Below are positions 61,839 to 64,000 of a stretch of DNA of 64,000 nucleotides, piece after piece. The position numbers and the translations under genes were made by a program. Below the pieces are notes generated by a model. The model ran no database searches. It was not told where the DNA came from and saw only the letters and a program-made list of their open reading frames with translations. The stretch comes from BPGX01 sp035405785 (GTDB taxonomy: Bacteria; Bacteroidota; Bacteroidia; B-17B0; Aurantibacillaceae), in contig DAONJS010000013.1 in assembly GCA_035405785.1 (NCBI GenBank), positions 8,189-72,188 of the forward strand, given 5' to 3'. Position 1 is the stretch's first letter; every line of letters starts with the position of its first letter.

Positions 61839-63257
61839 CTATACCCCCGAACTATTACTTACTGCCTGAATGATGTCGTATTTTGTAATGATGTGATAAT
61901 CACCGAGCATATCTTTTGTAAGAACAGCATTGTTTTCTTTATCAATCAGTTTAGCAATTTCATCAATAGTAGCGTGTAAGTCAACTATTGGAAATGGCTT
62001 TTGCATCACATCTTTTACAATGGCTTTTGATAAATCAGGGTTTTCAATTAAATTTTGATATAAAACATTATCGTTTAATGAACCTACAAATTTATTGTTT
62101 TCTACAACAGGTATTTGTGAAATATCATATTTCTGAAAAAGCAATAATGCGTCTTTTACAGGTTGATGGCTTTCAATAGTGATCAATTTCAAATGTTTGT
62201 GAGATGAAATAATATCAATGGCTTTTGGTTTTGAGAATGATAAAAATCCTCTTTCACGCATCCAGTCGTCATTAAACATTTTGGCTAAATAACGAGAACC
62301 ATGGTCGTGAAATATGATAACAACAAAACTATTTTCGTCAAAAAAATCTTTCATTTGTAAAACGCCTGCCATTGCTGCACCTGCACTGTTTCCTGCAAAA
62401 ATACCTTCTTCACGGGCAATGCGACGAGTCATAATAGCGGCGTCTTTGTCGGTTACTTTTTCAAAATGATCAATAATATCAAAATCTACATTCTTTGGTA
62501 AAAAATCTTCTCCAATTCCTTCTGTGATGTAAGGATAAATTTCATTTTTGTCAAAAATTCCAGTTTCTTTGTATTTCTTGAATACAGATCCGTAAGTATC
62601 AATACCTAATACTTTAATTTTAGGATTTTGTTCTTTCAAAAATTTTCCTGTACCGCTGATTGTTCCGCCTGTTCCTACACCAACTACTAAGTGAGTAACT
62701 TTTCCTTGAGTTTGTTCCCAGATTTCAGGTCCAGTTTGTTCATAGTGTGCTTGGGTATTACTCAAATTATCGTATTGATTGGGTTTCCATGCATTAGGAA
62801 TTTCTTTGGCTAATCGTGAAGAAACAGAATAATAAGATTTAGGGTCTTCTGGTTCTACATCCGTAGGGCAAACAATAACTTCAGCACCAAATGCCCGCAG
62901 TGCATCAATTTTTTCTTTACTTTGTTTATCAGTGGTGGTAAAGATACATTTGTATCCTTTCAAAACAGCGGCAATGGCTAATCCCATTCCGGTATTTCCA
63001 CTAGTGCCTTCAATGATTGTACCGCCGGGTTTTAAAAGTCCTTGTTTTTCAGCATCTTCAATCATTTTAAGAGCCATTCTGTCTTTGATGGAATTTCCAG
63101 GATTTACAGTTTCTAATTTTATGTAATACTCTCCGGGTAAATTTTTTGTAATTTTATTAACCTTGACAAGTGGCGTATTTCCTATTGTTTCAAGGATATT
63201 ATTGTATACTCCAAATTTTCTAAGTGGGTGAGTAGATTTATTGAATTTGTCCATCAT
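61839..63257 (-). CDS. Cystathionine beta-synthase / cysteine synthase with CBS domains
   Basis: A 472-residue PLP enzyme condensing serine (or O-acetylserine) with homocysteine or sulfide. The catalytic domain shows IGNTPLVKVN, the PLP lysine in NSIKDRMAL, the substrate loop GTSGNTGMG and VGVGTGGTISGTGKFL. The C-terminal part (about 350-470) is a pair of CBS domains (ESHQPVKDALLLFQKYDISQIPVV and a second unit), a usual regulator of cystathionine beta-synthase. The haem-binding N-terminus of animal enzymes is absent. Two ATGs are possible (63257, 63254). The gene upstream is 19 bases away and probably co-transcribed. Confidence 0.92.
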   Translation of the reverse strand: MMDKFNKSTHPLRKFGVYNNILETIGNTPLVKVNKITKNLPGEYYIKLETVNPGNSIKDRMALKMIEDAEKQGLLKPGGTIIEGTSGNTGMGLAIAAVLKGYKCIFTTTDKQSKEKIDALRAFGAEVIVCPTDVEPEDPKSYYSVSSRLAKEIPNAWKPNQYDNLSNTQAHYEQTGPEIWEQTQGKVTHLVVGVGTGGTISGTGKFLKEQNPKIKVLGIDTYGSVFKKYKETGIFDKNEIYPYITEGIGEDFLPKNVDFDIIDHFEKVTDKDAAIMTRRIAREEGIFAGNSAGAAMAGVLQMKDFFDENSFVVIIFHDHGSRYLAKMFNDDWMRERGFLSFSKPKAIDIISSHKHLKLITIESHQPVKDALLLFQKYDISQIPVVENNKFVGSLNDNVLYQNLIENPDLSKAIVKDVMQKPFPIVDLHATIDEIAKLIDKENNAVLTKDMLGDYHIITKYDIIQAVSNSSGV

Positions 63258-63276
63258 AACAGAATAGTAAATGATT

Positions 63277-63696
63277 TTAATGAATTACGGCTCTTGCTTT
63301 TGCCAATAATTGATTTTCAGTTAAATGATTTTCTGACGATTCTACAAAAATAGATTTGTTTTCAAATTTTTTGTTTTCTGCAAGATGATTATTCAATTTA
63401 TTTTTCAAAGTTCCTGGTCCTGTAATGTAAATTACATCAAAATTCAACAGTTTATTTTCTAATTCTTTGAAGTATTGAGATTCTTCTAACTGGTGCTGGT
63501 TATGTTTTTTATGTTCATTATTAGATGCGTGAGAAGGAGAAAATTTAAATGTATCTTTGGTTTCACCAGGTATTTTATCATCTTTTAATGTGATTGGTGA
63601 TTCAATAATTTCAGTTTTTATTTCACCATTTTCTTTGTAGTAAAGTTTAGCATCTTTACTCGTTAAAAATACCATAATTCTTTTTAGTCCGCTCAT
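63277..63696 (-). CDS. Small protein of unknown function (possible eRF1-like fold)
   Basis: A 139-residue soluble protein. The N-terminal strand LKRIMVFLTSKDAKLYYKENG and the C-terminal half FDVIYITGPGTLKNKLNNHL, then KSIFVESSENHLTENQLLAKA, resemble small proteins related to the eRF1/host-attachment fold; this is from general appearance and not firm. The middle (about 55-75) is His/Lys/Asn-rich. The frame is open to 63720 (TTG), but the ATG at 63696 is preferred. A complete promoter is present upstream, and the CBS gene follows, so it may share sulfur-metabolism regulation. Confidence 0.65.
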   Translation of the reverse strand: MSGLKRIMVFLTSKDAKLYYKENGEIKTEIIESPITLKDDKIPGETKDTFKFSPSHASNNEHKKHNQHQLEESQYFKELENKLLNFDVIYITGPGTLKNKLNNHLAENKKFENKSIFVESSENHLTENQLLAKARAVIH

Positions 63697-63709
63697 ATTT
63701 TTTTTGGCA

Positions 63710-63741
63710 CAATTATACAATTAAATTTACTTTAAATCAAA
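63710..63741 (-). promoter_or_regulatory. Promoter of the small protein - cystathionine synthase operon
   Basis: Minus strand TTTG (63738-63741), 20 bases, TATAATTG (63710-63717): one mismatch in the -7 box, correct spacing, 13 bases before the ATG at 63696. Confidence 0.7.
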
Positions 63742-63762
63742 TTAAAAGTAAGAGTTACATAG

Positions 63763-64000
63763 CACTGTTGTCCAAAATATTTTTGAATAAAAATTGATTT
63801 TTCTAAAAAACCTCCCACCTCTTTTTTAGTTTTGTCCAGCAAAATTTAAAACTATGAAATCATCTAATTCATCCAATGACAAATTTTTTGCTCCACTTCC
63901 TGTTTTTGGACAGCTGATTTCCCTCGTCAAATCTGCTAATATAGACCCTATCATCCGAAAACACAAGGCAGATAAGCATTACAAAAAGTTCACTTTTTAC
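63763..64000 (+). mobile_element. IS4-type insertion sequence, left end (continues beyond window)
   Basis: Begins at a sequence CACTGTTGTCCAAAATAT (63763-63780) that is identical to an isolated copy at 30348-30365, as expected for an IS end. A transposase of the IS4 group with a DUF4372 N-terminus starts 91 bases in. The right end and target duplication lie outside the window, so the boundary is inferred. Confidence 0.75.
63854..64000 (+). CDS. IS4-family transposase with DUF4372 N-terminus (3' end outside window)
   Basis: The first 49 residues of an open frame that runs off the window. PLPVFGQLISLVKSANIDPI and RKHKADKHYKKFTFY match the DUF4372 N-terminal domain of Bacteroidota IS4 transposases (pattern PVFxQLxxLI then H..DRYYKKFRTYDH). 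The catalytic DDE residues lie beyond the window, so activity cannot be judged. Confidence 0.85.
   Translation, partial: MKSSNSSNDKFFAPLPVFGQLISLVKSANIDPIIRKHKADKHYKKFTFY

Overview
The window is chromosomal DNA of a low-GC member of the Bacteroidota. Four things support this. The rpmG-DUF4295-ftsY order at the left end is typical of the phylum. There are several type IX secretion (T9SS) cargo proteins with type A or type B C-terminal sorting domains, and two PorP/SprF-type membrane proteins. Promoters match TTTG-N20/21-TAnnTTTG. Shine-Dalgarno sequences are largely absent. The code is standard (TGA ends dxs, tgt and others). Genus cannot be read from the sequence. No rRNA, tRNA or CRISPR array was seen.

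Layout. 1-5057: ribosomal protein tail, ftsY, an OmpH/Skp-like protein, thioredoxin and dxs. 5169-12309: a T9SS cargo protein, UDP-xylose synthase, a glycosyltransferase, then a tightly packed leftward run clpS, M48 lipoprotease (frameshifted), porP, L,D-transpeptidase-like protein and xerD. 12410-17704: three consecutive TPR/PD40 paralogues. 18110-23343: S46 dipeptidyl-peptidase, a large PKD-type T9SS cargo and a lipoprotein. 23634-29584: pgk, gcvP, fumC. 30033-41700: a small membrane protein, an EEP-family protein, T9SS cargo, a PASTA protein, bifunctional nuclease, etfBA, a BNR-like cargo, yceD-rpmF, an ECF sigma factor and tgt. 41755-46894: truB, uppP, DUF3098, a pseudouridine synthase and a class A PBP. 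47124-61498: Asp/Asn hydroxylase, an alpha-oxoamine synthase, a PAS-SpoIIE phosphatase with an internal stop, a PorP plus TPR/PD40 pair, LMW phosphatase, histidine kinase, prfA, M1 peptidase, threonine aldolase. 61839-64000: cystathionine beta-synthase, a small unknown protein, and the left end of an IS4-type insertion sequence that runs off the window.

Most genes are housekeeping or envelope/secretion functions. The surface theme is consistent: PorP/SprF and TPR/PD40 proteins are likely T9SS accessories, and the type A/B proteins are its cargo. The unusual content is mainly between genes: at least five families of short structured repeats. They include ~155-159 bp elements with terminal inverted repeats, double-hairpin elements flanked by TTGAG/TTCAA-type short repeats, a 90-bp inverted repeat, and a leader-like element that runs into the start codons of two unrelated genes. 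I did not find a convincing new defence or metabolic system. The best leads are these repeat families, the internal TGA in the SpoIIE phosphatase, and the triple TPR/PD40 array.
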